Shown in pieces: positions 21,078-31,506 of a DNA stretch of 64,000 bases. The notes below the pieces were generated by a model. The model did no database searches. It was not told the origin of the DNA and saw nothing but the letters and a program-made list of their open reading frames with translations. This stretch comes from Metellina segmentata (taxonomy: Eukaryota; Arthropoda; Arachnida; Araneae; Tetragnathidae): contig OX375882.1 of assembly GCA_947359465.1 (NCBI GenBank), positions 53,318,509-53,382,508 on the forward strand, written 5' to 3'. The position numbers were made by a program, and so were the translations under genes. Position 1 is the first letter of the stretch. Every line of letters starts with the position of its first letter.

Positions 21078-22202
21078 GAGTTTTGAAAAAGATTCAACAT
21101 AGCTGATTCTATATTACGTGATATGGCGGAAATTCGCTGAGAAACGGCAGCTCTTGATAATGGTATCGTTTTAAATCGTTACCATATTAACAAAAAAAAA
21201 AAACAGTATATGAACAGAATTACAGAAAGCACTTGAATGAACGTAAGAAGCAGCAAATCCGCACTACTGAGGCACAAACGGAAAGAACTGCACGGTCCTC
21301 GCTGTGATCACAGTATAAAGATTTAATAACAGGAGGCTGTCACACCTAAATTGAAAAGGCTGTATTAAAGATTGTCACTGCTAAACGTCAGACCAACCCA
21401 AGTTACATATGAATCCCACCAAAGAGCAGGTAAAGGGCGTCTCAAATTGACAATTATCTTTTATCACTAATTTCTGTTCACTTGCCGATGTGAAGATATT
21501 ATATATTAATACAGACAATTGTTTTCGAAAAAAAAAAATTATTTTTTTATGAATAATTTTATTTCATTGCTCTATTTTACCGGTACCTGATAATTGTTGA
21601 AGAAAACCCTTATATTTTGTATCGTAAAATAAATTTCTTTGAATGAGGAATTTGCACCAGTGAGGAAAATGCTCATTTCTGAGTTTTATTAATAGATTGA
21701 TCGTCAAAATGTTCAAAAACGTCAATTAAAACCCATAAAATGGACTTAATAAAAATTTCAAGTTTTAAATTACCGAAAAATACGGCAAAAGCACATGACC
21801 TCAAAACGCTATGTGATGTCATTGTGCACCACGATGTAATGTTTACGTTTGTCTAGCACGTTGAAATTTCATATTGCTTGTTCTTTTAATTTTTAAACAA
21901 TCAATTAAAAAAAATTTCTTGCTTTTTAAAAGTCGCCATAAAAGTAAACAAACCGTCATAGTGCATGATGACGTCACAAGAAGCGGCGTAGGAAAACTAG
22001 CGTTTTTAAGATGAAGTAAATAGTGCAAACTTTAAATTTTTTTACTATAGCTTTTTGGGCTATAAGAGTAAAAAAAAAGTTACTTTCCATCGTATTTTTT
22101 CAATTTCTATATTGTAAAAATGTAAACAAAAAACGTGCAAGTTCCTCATTTGGCGACCCATAAAAATTTCCATTCGGCCCCTTTGTGGTTCGCGACCCAC
22201 GT

Positions 22203-22458
22203 TTTAAGGGAAAGATCCGAGGACAACACCACGCAATTTTGAACAATTGTCAGTTGACGAGGCAACACCAGAGCTGGTACCCCACTCTCCAAACTTCCAC
22301 ACCAACCCAACTTGAGGAGTTTCGGTCACGACAGATTTAAGGTGCACCAACCACCTCTACATCATACGTTTATAAACATCCATGCACTGACCCGGATTCG
22401 AACCAGGAACCTTTCGCTCCAGAGGCTAACTCCTTAATCGCCAGTCCGGTTGGCTGGC
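22203..22458 (-). mobile_element. SINE-A, right recombination partner
   Basis: A diverged copy (CTCCTTAATCGCCAGTCCGG in the head) with an intact B box. Its left part is identical to 17739-17862, and its right part differs from the junction SINE. Confidence 0.85.
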
Positions 22459-22469
22459 ATTGAATTAAA

Positions 22470-22535
22470 AGTTAAGGTAAGGTAATTTTAATTAACGCCG
22501 TAGTGGAGCAACACGACGGGCTATTGACGACGCAT
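22470..22535 (-). mobile_element. SINE-A tail fragment
   Basis: Only the GGTAATTTTAATTAACGCCG to GGCTATTGACGACG end remains, followed by unassigned sequence to about 22670. Confidence 0.65.
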
Positions 22536-22671
22536 CAAATTAGAAAAGAATGTTTCTAAAGTGACTGGTCAAAATATTTACAACTATATGGCAAAAATGA
22601 AGCGCCTATTAGATTCTCAAAAAAAGACACATAAAGTATTCATTATTTTAGCATAGAAAGAAATGAGGATT

Positions 22672-22975
22672 GAGCTACCGACCGGATTGCCTCAAATGGT
22701 TCAGATTTTGGTTCGAATCCAGCCAAAGACATCGTATTCAAAAGAGGCTGGAGTGTGTTAAATCTGTCGTGGCCTCATATGTCCTCACGTTGGCATGATG
22801 TGGAAGTTAGAAGAATGGGGTACCAGCTCAGGTATGTCCTCGTCATCTGACCGTGGTTCAAAAATTGTATGGTGTTGTCCTCGATCCTTCCCTTTTGGGA
22901 TTGACCTCGGACCGTCGTCAATAGCCCGCTGTGTTGCTCCAGTATAACGTTAATTAAAATACGTACCTACCTCAT
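22672..22975 (+). mobile_element. SINE-A type core with a variant head, plus strand
   Basis: The head is degraded but has a B box (GGTTCGAATCC). It is followed by AAATCTGTCGTGGCCTCA, the CATCTGACCGTGGTTCAAAA box, and the CAATAGCCCGCTGTGTTGC tail. Confidence 0.78.
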
Positions 22976-23000
22976 TTTACGATATTTGAATCACCTAGAC

Positions 23001-24810
23001 CAGGGATGGACAAACTACGGCCCGCGGGTCAACTCCGACCCGCCGGAAGGTTTTATCCGGCCCGCGGATAGAATTTTAATTTGCTGGTCCGACGGAAATT
23101 AAAAGAAAATATGATTTATATATTATATATCCATCTCCTTTTCTACTTTGTTTACATATTATTTTTTTCTTCCTTTTTTTCAAAGGACAAGTTACACTGT
23201 AGCATACAATATTGCTAAAAATAATAAAGCTCTCGGTGATGAGGAGTTCGTTAAGCAATGCATGCTCCAAGTTTGTGATGTTTTATGTCCAGACAAGAAA
23301 AATAATTTTGAGACTGTAAGCTTATCTCGAAAAACGGTGACTTCTAGAATCGAAGCCATCGATAAAAATTTGACATCACAATTAGAGTCAAAGATTGGCC
23401 AGTTTAAATTTTGCTCCATAGCTATGGATGAAAGCACTAATATAAATGATACTGCTCAATTAGTATTATTTATACGAGGTGTTGATGAGAACTTTGAAAT
23501 TACCGAGGAACTGGCGTGCGTGCATTCTTTAAAGGGAACTACAACGGGATGTGATATTTTTCGTGAATTTCAGGAAGGGCTTTAACTTTGAAAGTGCCAT
23601 AACAAATATATGTAATATTACGACCGATGGAGCATCAAATATGACAGGAAAAAAATCTGGATTTCTTGGACTCTTTAATCAAAACTAACCCGGGAACAAT
23701 GTTGTTTTTCTACATTGTGATATACATCAAGATGCTCTGTGTAAATCTGCATTGCATATGAAACGCGTGCTTGATGCAGTCGTAAAGCTTGTAAATACTA
23801 TTCGATCTCGTGGGCTTACTCACAGGCAATTTCGAGATTTTCTTCAGTCCGTGCTATCTGAATACTCTGATGTATTGTATTACACGAAGGTAAGGTGGCT
23901 TAGTGTAGGATGTGTTTTCGAGTGAGTTTGGCAACTGAAAGACGACATTGTGTCGTTCTTCCATGAGAAACAGCGTTCTGCGGAGTGCGAAATGTTAGAA
24001 GATACAGAATGGCTTTCTGGACTTTGCATTTTTCACAGATCTTCTTTGTCATATGAGCAACTTCAATGTCAAGATGCAAGGGAAAAATCAATTTATCGAC
24101 GATATATGGGCCCATCTCAAAGCTTTTAAACTAAAACTTAATCTGTTTGCTGGGCAGCTAGCTAAGAATGACTTGTCTCATTTCTCGAGGTTAAATTCAA
24201 TATCCTCAGTAAATGAAGAGAAGCTTAAGAATTATGAAGATGGCTTGAAAACCTACATTTTGAGTTCGAACGCAGATTTCAAGATTTCAGTGCCATTCAA
24301 ACAGAATTGGATATTTTTACCATGCCTTTCAACGTAAATTGTGAAGCAGTGAGGTCAGATTTGCAGCTTGAATTAATTGAGTTGCAATCTAACAATCATC
24401 TCAAGCAGTTGTTTCTAAATATGCCAAAGTTAGAGTTTTACAAATCACTATCGAAAGTAAGTTTCCCAAATTTAATATCTCACGCCCAGAAAATCAGTGC
24501 TATGTTTGCTTCATCTTATATATGTGAACAAGTGTTTTCAACTATGAACCGTAGAAAGAATTATTTCAGAAGTAGACTGGCAGAGATGAGTATTTAGCCT
24601 CGTTCCTTAGAATCAGTACATCTCACTCTGAACCTCAATATAAGGAACTTTTAAAAATGAAATCGCAAATTCATTTATCTCATTAACATATTTAAATTGT
24701 AATACTTGTATATTGTTTTTAAAATTTTAGAAAAAATTAACTTGGCCCGCCAAACTTTTTTTTTTTTTTTCGATTTTTGGCCCGCGACCAAAAAAGTTTG
24801 CCCATCCCTG
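23001..24810 (+). mobile_element. hAT transposon with perfect target duplication
   Basis: Terminal inverted repeats CAGGGATGGACAAACT and AGTTTGCCCATCCCTG, with identical 8 bp flanks ACCTAGAC (22993-23000 and 24811-24818). The subterminal GGCCCGCGG motifs are inverted at the two ends. Most of the 1810 bp is transposase-derived. Confidence 0.93.
23148..24597 (+). pseudogene. hAT transposase pseudogene (GTF2IRD2-like)
   Basis: The longest piece (23148-23585) reads TSYTVAYNIAKNNKALGDEEF through VTSRIEAID to AMDESTNINDTAQLVLFIRG, which includes the first catalytic D. After a frame change come TTDGASNMTG, HCDIHQDALC, VRWLSVGCVFE (then a stop) and NFNVKMQGKNQFIDDIWAHL. The C-terminal block SSYICEQVFSTMNRRK, the hAT dimerisation motif, lies before the stop at 24597. 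Two or more frameshifts and at least two internal stops make it non-functional. The resemblance is to the domesticated GTF2IRD2 and related hAT proteins. Confidence 0.87.
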
Positions 24811-24818
24811 ACCTAGAC

Positions 24819-26184
24819 GGTCGAAATGTAAAACGATGAGAAATACATTTGCTATCTGAAAACTTGCCTGTGGTCGGCAGCTGAGCAGGAATTAATAGAC
24901 ATTGCATTAAAACAGGTGGTTTAAACTATAAAATATTGCATTTCAACTGAGCATGGACAGCTTTCCCTTATTTAAGAGCTTTTGAATTTTTACTACCGTT
25001 CACATTTTACTTGAGTTGTAGCTGTTACAAAGCGAATATTTCTATATCGAGTAGTGATTCAAAAATGATTTTTATCAGCGATATCGCCAGAATTCTAATT
25101 TGACCAAATATATTCTGAAAAACATACACTACAAGAATATTCTGTCTAAAATTGCCGTATAAGAACGAGATTTGTTTATACATCTTTACATTCATGCTTT
25201 AAAAAGAAATTATTTTCTAGGAAAATAGTTATGTTATAGTTATGAAAATAAGGGGGCAATTTTTTAATGTAAAAAGCGAAGTGCGGGGAGATTTAAAGTT
25301 TGGAAACCACTGCCTTACACAAACGAGACTCAATCTTGCACGTTTTTCTTTCTCTAATACAGATAATTTATATCTCTTACTATTCCGAATTCACATGTTT
25401 TTTAAAGCCTGTCAACTGACCTTTTCTACCATACAAAGGGCATACAGGGGGTTATTGTGATGGATCTCTCATTGGATAAGCCGTCGTTGCTCCCAACAGG
25501 GACAATTACGTACATCCATGCGCCGAGATTGGAACCTGAGACCTAGTGAGTGGTAGACAAACGGTAACCAACATATCAAGTAGATCGCGAACTGGGTACT
25601 ATATGGCATACAGAAAAATCTTTCCAGCAAGGATTTGGGTTGTTGAAGTACCTCAAGCGATGAGTGAATGATTTATAAACCAATCTATGAAAGAAGAAAA
25701 CGTCAGAATCAAACAGAAAACGCATTGATCATCTCACATCGAAAATTGCACGGTGCTGTTGTTCTATATAATTTCTACTGAGACTAGGCATTCACCCAGA
25801 ATTTGTATAGGGACTGTGGAAATGATTTCCATCTTGGTACTAATGCAGTTATTTATTGGAGGGGTAAGAACTAATTTCCTCAAACTTTCATCAAATTTCC
25901 TTCCTTTCTTGAATAATTCTCTCGTTTATAGCTAAAGATGGGGCCTCGTGACATTTTTGAAAAATATAACTTGTTTCCGTGTGTGAAATTTGTACATAAA
26001 AGTTCCCAAAATTGAATTGAACAAAATAATTTTTATTCTTTGAACCTTTCAAGAGTGTTGAGATGTCTTGCATCCCACTTCATTGAAATGGTTAAGACCT
26101 AAAGCACCTAAATGGTAAAGTATAGTGATTATAACGTTGTCTGGTCATCCTCTAGGCCACGGTTTGTAAGCCTACCGCATGGGC
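24819..26184. other. mostly unassigned; SINE-B scrap and a lone hAT-like terminus
   Basis: GTTTGGAAACCACTG at 25298-25312 looks like the end of a hAT element without a visible partner. About 25465-25565 on the minus strand resembles the head/body junction of SINE-B (GGTTCCAATCTCGG, then GGATGTACGTAATTG). No gene is seen. Confidence 0.35.
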
Positions 26185-26345
26185 CCAGGTGCAGAATTAC
26201 ATTCAGTGTTATGCAACACAACTAAAAGCAAGTTCAGTTGTTCTGCAGACATTTTGTCTGAAAACTGCAGTAAAATCAAAAACAGGCGTTAAACACAATT
26301 ACAGACTAAATATGTATTACATATTTATAATTAAACATCACAATG
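26185..26345 (+). repeat. dispersed repeat of unknown class, copy 1
   Basis: Shares blocks with 43252-43410 (CAACACAACTmmAAGCAA, TTTGAAAACTGCAGTAAAATC, ATGTATTACATATTTATAAT). Homology resumes at 26570-26640 against 43695-43805 (GATTGAAAATAAA, GCGACATACG, AGCAGTTTTAAGCACTT). No ends or coding potential were recognised. Confidence 0.6.
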
Positions 26346-26601
26346 AATTAACTTACTTTATTTAAAACCACATGGCATACTTTCAGAATTTGGAATTTTG
26401 AAGATAACTTTTGAAGTTAAATATTTTGTCATTGACATTGAAGAGGTATTATTTATAAAGCGTTTGTGGAAATTTGGGGCGGTGTAGGGAAGTTGTTCCA
26501 TGGCCAGAGGAGAAAAAAAAAAGTGTGGCAAGGCGAACGCTTTGCACTGCAGAATATCGTAACTTATGATTGAAAATAAAGCAGACAAAATTTTGATAAA
26601 A

Positions 26602-26631
26602 TTAAAACTGCGACATACGTCGCAGTTTTAA
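26602..26631. repeat. perfect 13 bp hairpin
   Basis: TTAAAACTGCGAC and its reverse complement are separated by the 4-base loop ATAC. The related repeat copy near 43775 has the right arm but not an intact left arm. Confidence 0.8.
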
Positions 26632-27035
26632 GCACTTCTGCTCCCGGCCGAATGGGTACTGATGATAAACCTTGCAAGAAGTATAGGCGATTCGTTTGCC
26701 CATTCAATGTTTTCGTCTGCCGGGTGGAACTGAACATTCATCTGAATAGTCCACGGGACAGAGGAAGGCGTCCATCCACTGATTCGTCCTCTGATTGACA
26801 TGCGTGACATTATAGACTTCGGCGTTTTCATAATTTTGTCGCCACTATAGAAATGTGCATTCTCACTTCTGTCCTTTCATAAGATGTAAGTCGATACGAT
26901 GACAGATCGGCCAACCAAGTCAAGTCAATTTTTCCCATAGCAGTCACATGACTACCAGACGACATGTTGATCACACTTTATGAAGTTTGTCTCAAAAGCA
27001 ATGATCAGTCTACTTATATTTCACGTCTATGCTAG
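26632..27035 (-). mobile_element. LTR-like dispersed repeat, copy 1
   Basis: On the minus strand it aligns with 37915-38400 and 49860-50440. Shared blocks are ATATAAGTAGACT, TGTGATCAACATGTC, GTAGTCATGTGACT, ATAGTGGCGACAAAA, and GTCCCGTGGA...CAGATGA. No coding capacity. Confidence 0.6.
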
Positions 27036-27237
27036 CAATCTTCGGGTCATAGGTGGCGTAGGAATGATTCCTGTTTCTTATCCTGGGTATAATTTTCCCA
27101 CTTCTGTAATAGTTAGGGCAACTATTTTGTTGCAGTAAAAATCGTACATGCGTACACTGCTCCATTGGATCTAATGTATCTCAGACCGCACTTGCGTTGC
27201 GGCAGCGACGCCGCACGTTGAAAAACCGGATGTGTGC

Positions 27238-27497
27238 ACCGGAATCAGTTCCTTAAGGGAAAGATCCAAGGACAACACGTCGTAATTTTGAACCACGATC
27301 AGATGACGAAGCAACACCTGAGCTGGTACCCCACTCTCCAAACATCCACACCAACCCAACGTGAGGACTTTCGGACAGATTTAAGGTGCTCCAGCCGCCT
27401 CTACACCATACGCTTACAAACATCCATGCCCGGACCCGAACCAGGAACCTTCCGATCTTGAGGCGAATACCTTTACCACTATAACGGTTGGTAGGCC
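27238..27497 (-). mobile_element. SINE-A, tail-truncated
   Basis: The head at the right has lost part of the B box region (CCCGGACCCGAACCAGG), and the core lies to the left. The terminal TAACGTCGTACTAG part is missing. Confidence 0.82.
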
Positions 27498-27590
27498 TCA
27501 AATAATAAGGAAGCGAAACGTTTTAAAACGTTTCCTCTTGAAAGCCAACGTAACTTACGCAGCAGAAAAGATCTGCATATTCACTCTCCA

Positions 27591-27682
27591 TTTAAAATAA
27601 CAATTATTTTATATAATTGGCGTTTAAAATAACAATTCTTTTAATTGGCGTTTAAAATAACAATTCTTTTAATTGGCGATCA
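27591..27682 (+). repeat. tandem repeat of about 30 bp, nearly three copies
   Basis: Unit AATTGGCGTTTAAAATAAC plus AATTCTTTT. The first copy is longer by a TATAT insert. Confidence 0.8.
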
Positions 27683-27930
27683 TAAAGAGCTTTAGCTACC
27701 ATTGTGTTGACAATCGTTACCTCTAGGGCAACTTTTTGCAACAAATGCGATTTTTTTTTCACACGTTCTACGCTTCATGTAAAGTACTAAAAACAAAATT
27801 TCTTCTAAATGGGGTGAGTTATAACCTCAACATAAATGCAACTTTCTACATAAATGCAACTTTTTGCATAATTGCAACTTTTCGCAATTTAGCTTAAAAT
27901 GAATTAATATGAAATTACTATTTCATTATC

Positions 27931-28197
27931 AGCCGACCAACTGGTATAGTGGTTAAGGTGTTAGCATCTAGATCGGAAGGTCCTAGTTCGAATCCGGGTT
28001 CGGGCATAGATGTTTGTAAACGTATACCAGCTCAGGTGTTGCCTTGTCATCTGAACATGGTTCAAAATTACGAAATATAAATTGTTAGGGGCAATGATGG
28101 TCCTCCCACTGGGTGCTCCTTCACAAGTGGCCATCACTTCCGGCATTGTAGTGGCCAATGACTTAGGTCAAATGTGCCCGCCATTAGGAGAAAAAAA
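27931..28197 (+). mobile_element. composite SINE: head 1, part of core A, then body B
   Basis: A perfect 14 bp target duplication ACTATTTCATTATC flanks it (27917-27930 and 28198-28211). Order: tRNA-like head with A-box-like TATAGTGGTTAAGG and B box GTTCGAATCC; SINE-A core piece CAGCTCAGGTGTTGCC to GGTTCAAAATTACG; SINE-B body GGGGCAATGATGGTCC to CCATTAGGAG; A tail. It is one insertion unit, because the duplication brackets the whole. Confidence 0.9.
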
Positions 28198-28211
28198 ACT
28201 ATTTCATTATC

Positions 28212-28706
28212 TTGCGAACGCCGAAGTATTGCGGATCAAACAAGAAGTTCATGGAAAGAAGGTATTCGTGCTAACAGACGAAAGTGAAGTAAATAGCCAG
28301 AAGTACTTTAACACATTGGTTGGCACTCATGATAATCCAGAGCAAACTTGCGTAATCGACTGCAGAGTTTGCGAGGTGAGTTTCGATCATCACAATATGT
28401 TGTTTCCTTGTAGATGACGTTTTAAAATATCAGAATGCTGAGCTAAAGGATTTTGCGCTTCTGCTATCCGATACTACATATCATATGACTGCGGCTGTAA
28501 TCACACTCAAGGTGCTTTTTACGCGATTGCTCCAAATTACTTGATTGGTACACTTGTTTCACACCTGCAAAAAAAATTCAATGCAGCAATTTCAGGCAAC
28601 ATCAGTCTCTGTTGAGCACAGTTTTTCAATGTTAAAGAAATTACTGACCAGGAATAGGCCGTTCAACGACATCAACGTTCTTCTGTATTTAATAATGTAC
28701 AAATAA
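28212..28706 (+). pseudogene. remnant hAT transposase (CGGBP1-like)
   Basis: KKVFVLTDESEVNSQKYFNT corresponds to the family's DET motif with following VIIGTL. The later frame VSVEHSFSMLKKLLTRNRPF followed by DINVLLYLIMYK corresponds to the C-terminal dimerisation block (VERSFS type). The middle of the protein is missing and the frames are broken. Confidence 0.6.
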
Positions 28707-28994
28707 ATTTTGAATTTTTTCATTTTTTAGTAATAATTTATTTTAGTTTTAGTGTATAAAAAATAAATGCAACTTTATTTTCATAAATGCAAATTTAGGG
28801 AATGATAAATGCAACTTTTCTCATTTTTACTGCAACAAAAAAGTTGCCCTAGTTATCACCAATTCCATAATATTGCAAATTTTTTTTTTTAATGTCTGCG
28901 CACAAAGTATTTCTTGATGAATGATGCAATGGTTAACAAGTATCTCGTGATTAATGTTTTCCTTCAAAACAGAAACAAAACCTTTTCTCACTGA

Positions 28995-29238
28995 ATCAAT
29001 CTCGAAGGGAAAGATCCGTAGACAACACCTCGTGATTTTGAACCACTGTCAGATGACGAGGTCAACACCTGATTAGGCAACCCACTCTCCAAACTTCCTC
29101 ACCACGCCAAATTGAAGTCTTTACAGATTCAACGTGTATCAGCCCCCACGTAAACGACGATCTTTGGAATGACCTAGTCTCGAACTCATATCTCTCCGGT
29201 TGCTAATTCGTTACTCTTCCAACTCGGCTACCGTGGCC
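28995..29238 (-). mobile_element. SINE-A core with head type 2
   Basis: On the minus strand the head reads GGCCACGGTAGCCGAGTTGG, then AGTAACGAATTAGCAACCGG and GAGTTCGAGACTAGG. This differs from head 1 but matches 37355 and 63468. The usual core follows. Confidence 0.75.
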
Positions 29239-30075
29239 CTGGAATCACGCTTAGAACAAAAAACTTTGACAGAGATGATAAGTTGTTATGACATTTTTTG
29301 AAAAAAAGTAGGAGAGGCTCTTTATTACCCGTTTTCATATCGCAATTGTTTTGTCACAAGCAATTGTTTTGTCAAAGATAATTGAGATTAATTCTTTTCG
29401 GTATTTGCAGACGTCTACTTTGTTGCAGAACAAAGCCATATTTTAAGTTATTTCACGATAATATCTTCCAAATGGTAATTTTCAATACACGTTTGAAATC
29501 TGAATATTTTAATCACATCTCATAAAATTAACTTTACTTTAATTTTGATTCAGCAAATTCGAAACAAATATTTACTTTTAAAAATATGACTTTATTTTTT
29601 TTTAATTCCTTAAAATTTTTAAAGATTTTTATTTAAATATTTTTTATTTTTTACTGAATTAATATTTTTTAAATTGCTGAATCAAAATTAAAGTTTATAA
29701 ATAATTTACTGCAAGAATTTTGAAAATTGGCCAAGAATATTTTGAGTTTTAGCAAATTAAAATGACCCCTCTTTTTTTTAATTTTTAAAAAACTTTCGGA
29801 AAACTTTTGTGTTGAGATTTTTTTTTATTAGTTAGATGGCAAATGCGTTCAAAAAAAACCTCAAAATTCTAAATTAATTAATAAGCATTTTTTTAAATTT
29901 GTCCCGGCCAAAGCAGCATGCTAATTTCTAAAATTAGTGGAAGATTCGAACTGTTACCCCATGTTGATTTAATTTTGGGGTTGGTTGGGTTTTAATGACG
30001 TAATGGTTACATTTGACCACGCGTTGCCTATCACAGGACATACAACGTCAAGTAGCGAAAGTACACACACAGAGT
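29239..30075. other. very AT-rich, no gene
   Basis: Long T and A runs. It contains one inverted repeat (29536-29694) described separately. Confidence 0.5.
29536..29694. repeat. 21 bp perfect inverted repeat around 117 bp
   Basis: The left arm (29536-29556) begins ACTTTAATTTTGATTCAG. The right arm (29674-29694) is its exact reverse complement. The interior is A/T only in character. It could be a decayed MITE or chance in low-complexity DNA. Confidence 0.6.
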
Positions 30076-30262
30076 GGAATTTACGTCGCAATGGAGAAAT
30101 ACAATGGGCTATTGGCGATGGTCAGGGATTAACCCTGGAGGAATAATTTCGAGGACAACAGCTCGAAATTTTGAACCACGGTCAAAGAACAACACATACA
30201 AGGAAATGGTACAAAAGACTGAAATACATCTAGGGTAATTTACAGGAATCGAACCTTTCTAG
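30076..30262 (-). mobile_element. degenerate SINE-A-like core
   Basis: Recognisable boxes: AATGGGCTATTGGCGATGGTC, GAGGACAACAGCTCG, TTTTGAACCACGGTCA, and a CAGGAATCGAACCTTT head remnant. Confidence 0.6.
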
Positions 30263-30340
30263 TGCAGTTTAAATTTTAGGGCTGAAATGTATAGACTGAG
30301 AAACATACATTTATGTATGAAAATCTTTAATGTTATTCGG

Positions 30341-30653
30341 TAATGATAATGGTAATTTTAGTTAACGTCGTACTAGAGCAACACAATGGGCTATTGACGA
30401 CTCTCCGGGATCAGTCCCTTAAGGGAAAGATCCGTGGACAACACCTCGACGAAGCAACACCTGAGCTGGCACCCCACTCTCCAAACTTCCACACCAACCC
30501 AACGTGAGGACTTTCGGCCATGACAGATTTAAGGTGCACCAGCCGCCTCTACACCATACATTTACAAACATCCATGCCCGGAACCGGATTCGAACCAGGA
30601 ACCTTCCGATCTAGAGACTAACACCTTAACCACTATACCGGTTGGTCGACAAA
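30341..30653 (-). mobile_element. SINE-A, full length with target duplication
   Basis: Perfect 12 bp flanks AATGTTATTCGG (30329-30340 and 30654-30665). Complete head with B box and core, and a GGTAATGATAATGGTAAT tail instead of poly(A). A good reference copy for the family. Confidence 0.92.
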
Positions 30654-30665
30654 AATGTTATTCGG

Positions 30666-31272
30666 AAATATCACTCTTGTTGTATATCACTTCAAATATT
30701 TCTTAATCATACTTTATTTACAAATTTTAAAAACTGTTTTTAGACATGTCTTCGTTTTTCTAATATCTGATAAACAAAACGTAGATAACGTTGTCTAAAC
30801 TAGCTTTGCGATTGGATGCTTTTCTAATCCGCCCGACAGACATCAATTGTGGAAAGGATTTGTTTACGTTACCACCCATCCCCAATTTAACTAATAGATT
30901 CGTTCAAAACCACGTGTTAACTGCCTAGTCCCGGGAGTCTCACTATACACTAATTGTGATTAAAGAACACGTCACTCAAATAGTGTCTCAGAAGCTTCGT
31001 TGCCGAAAAAGTAAAAGTGACGTTTCTCACAATTTTTGAACAAATAATACTGCGTTCTAATTCAGCTCAGCGCAGAAAAAAATGCGTCAAATTGCTCAAC
31101 GTGACATGATTTACTCTTAGCATTTTCAAAAAGCCCGAGAAGTCGGTAAATAATATAATTCCTCGCGCCGATCAGATGAACCAATCCGTCACTGTTAAGA
31201 GCAACTTCTCTAAAATACTCGCGTCTCTCCGAAAGGATGTCGTAATCTCCTTTTCCCTCTGTTGAAAGCTGT
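30666..31272. other. unassigned; possible upstream region of the candidate promoter
   Basis: Not recognisably repetitive. No open frame of note. Confidence 0.35.
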
Positions 31273-31506
31273 TATAAAGAGCACTCCAGCTTCTTCCGGA
31301 GTTCGTGTTTATTTTTCAAGCGAAAGCTTCGAAAACAGAAATGCAGAGCTCTACTCGAACAAAAATGTTCTAAAGTTGGTAATGATTGCAGTAAATTCGA
31401 AACTATTCTGGGAGTTTGTTCTCATGTTGTCCCAAAACTTTTGTTCTTTCCAGAACTTCTCAGCTCTTTCGGCGCTTCAGACTAGACAAACTCACCATGA
31501 GTTGCG
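31273..31506 (+). promoter_or_regulatory. candidate promoter and first exon of an unidentified transcript
   Basis: A TATAAAG box (31273-31279) is followed about 220 bp later by CACCATGAGTTGCG directly abutting a strong donor (GTAAGTGT at 31507). The surroundings are richer in CpG than the neighbourhood. It would encode only M-S-C before the intron, ending in phase 1. That phase does not fit the P450 exon at 47994, so no link to that gene is claimed. Confidence 0.3.

Larger units (their letters stand above)
18799..21190 (-). pseudogene. hAT transposase pseudogene, ZBED5-like (unit 2)
   Basis: Duplicate of 14337-16725 with the same disruptions and nested insertions. A 2 bp difference near 19003 changes the reading at the WLSIGNEYAH region. 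Confidence 0.8.
17861..22322 (+). repeat. tandem segmental duplication, unit 2 (about 4.46 kb)
   Basis: Second copy of 13399-17860. Corresponding parts: headless SINE cores 17996-18222, SINE-A 18308-18641, hAT pseudogene 18799-21190, hAT derivative 19042-19703, LINE 20646-21077. It ends in the SINE at 22203-22458. Confidence 0.95.
27724..28851 (+). mobile_element. hAT element related to CGGBP1-type transposons, internally deleted
   Basis: Ends TAGGGCAACTTTTTGCAAC and, inverted, TGCAACAAAAAAGTTGCCCTA. Flanking 8-mers GTTACCTC and GTTATCAC match at 6 of 8, so the target duplication is weak. Subterminal ATAAATGCAACTTT motifs repeat at both ends. It contains a remnant transposase and a SINE inserted at 27931. 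Confidence 0.7.
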
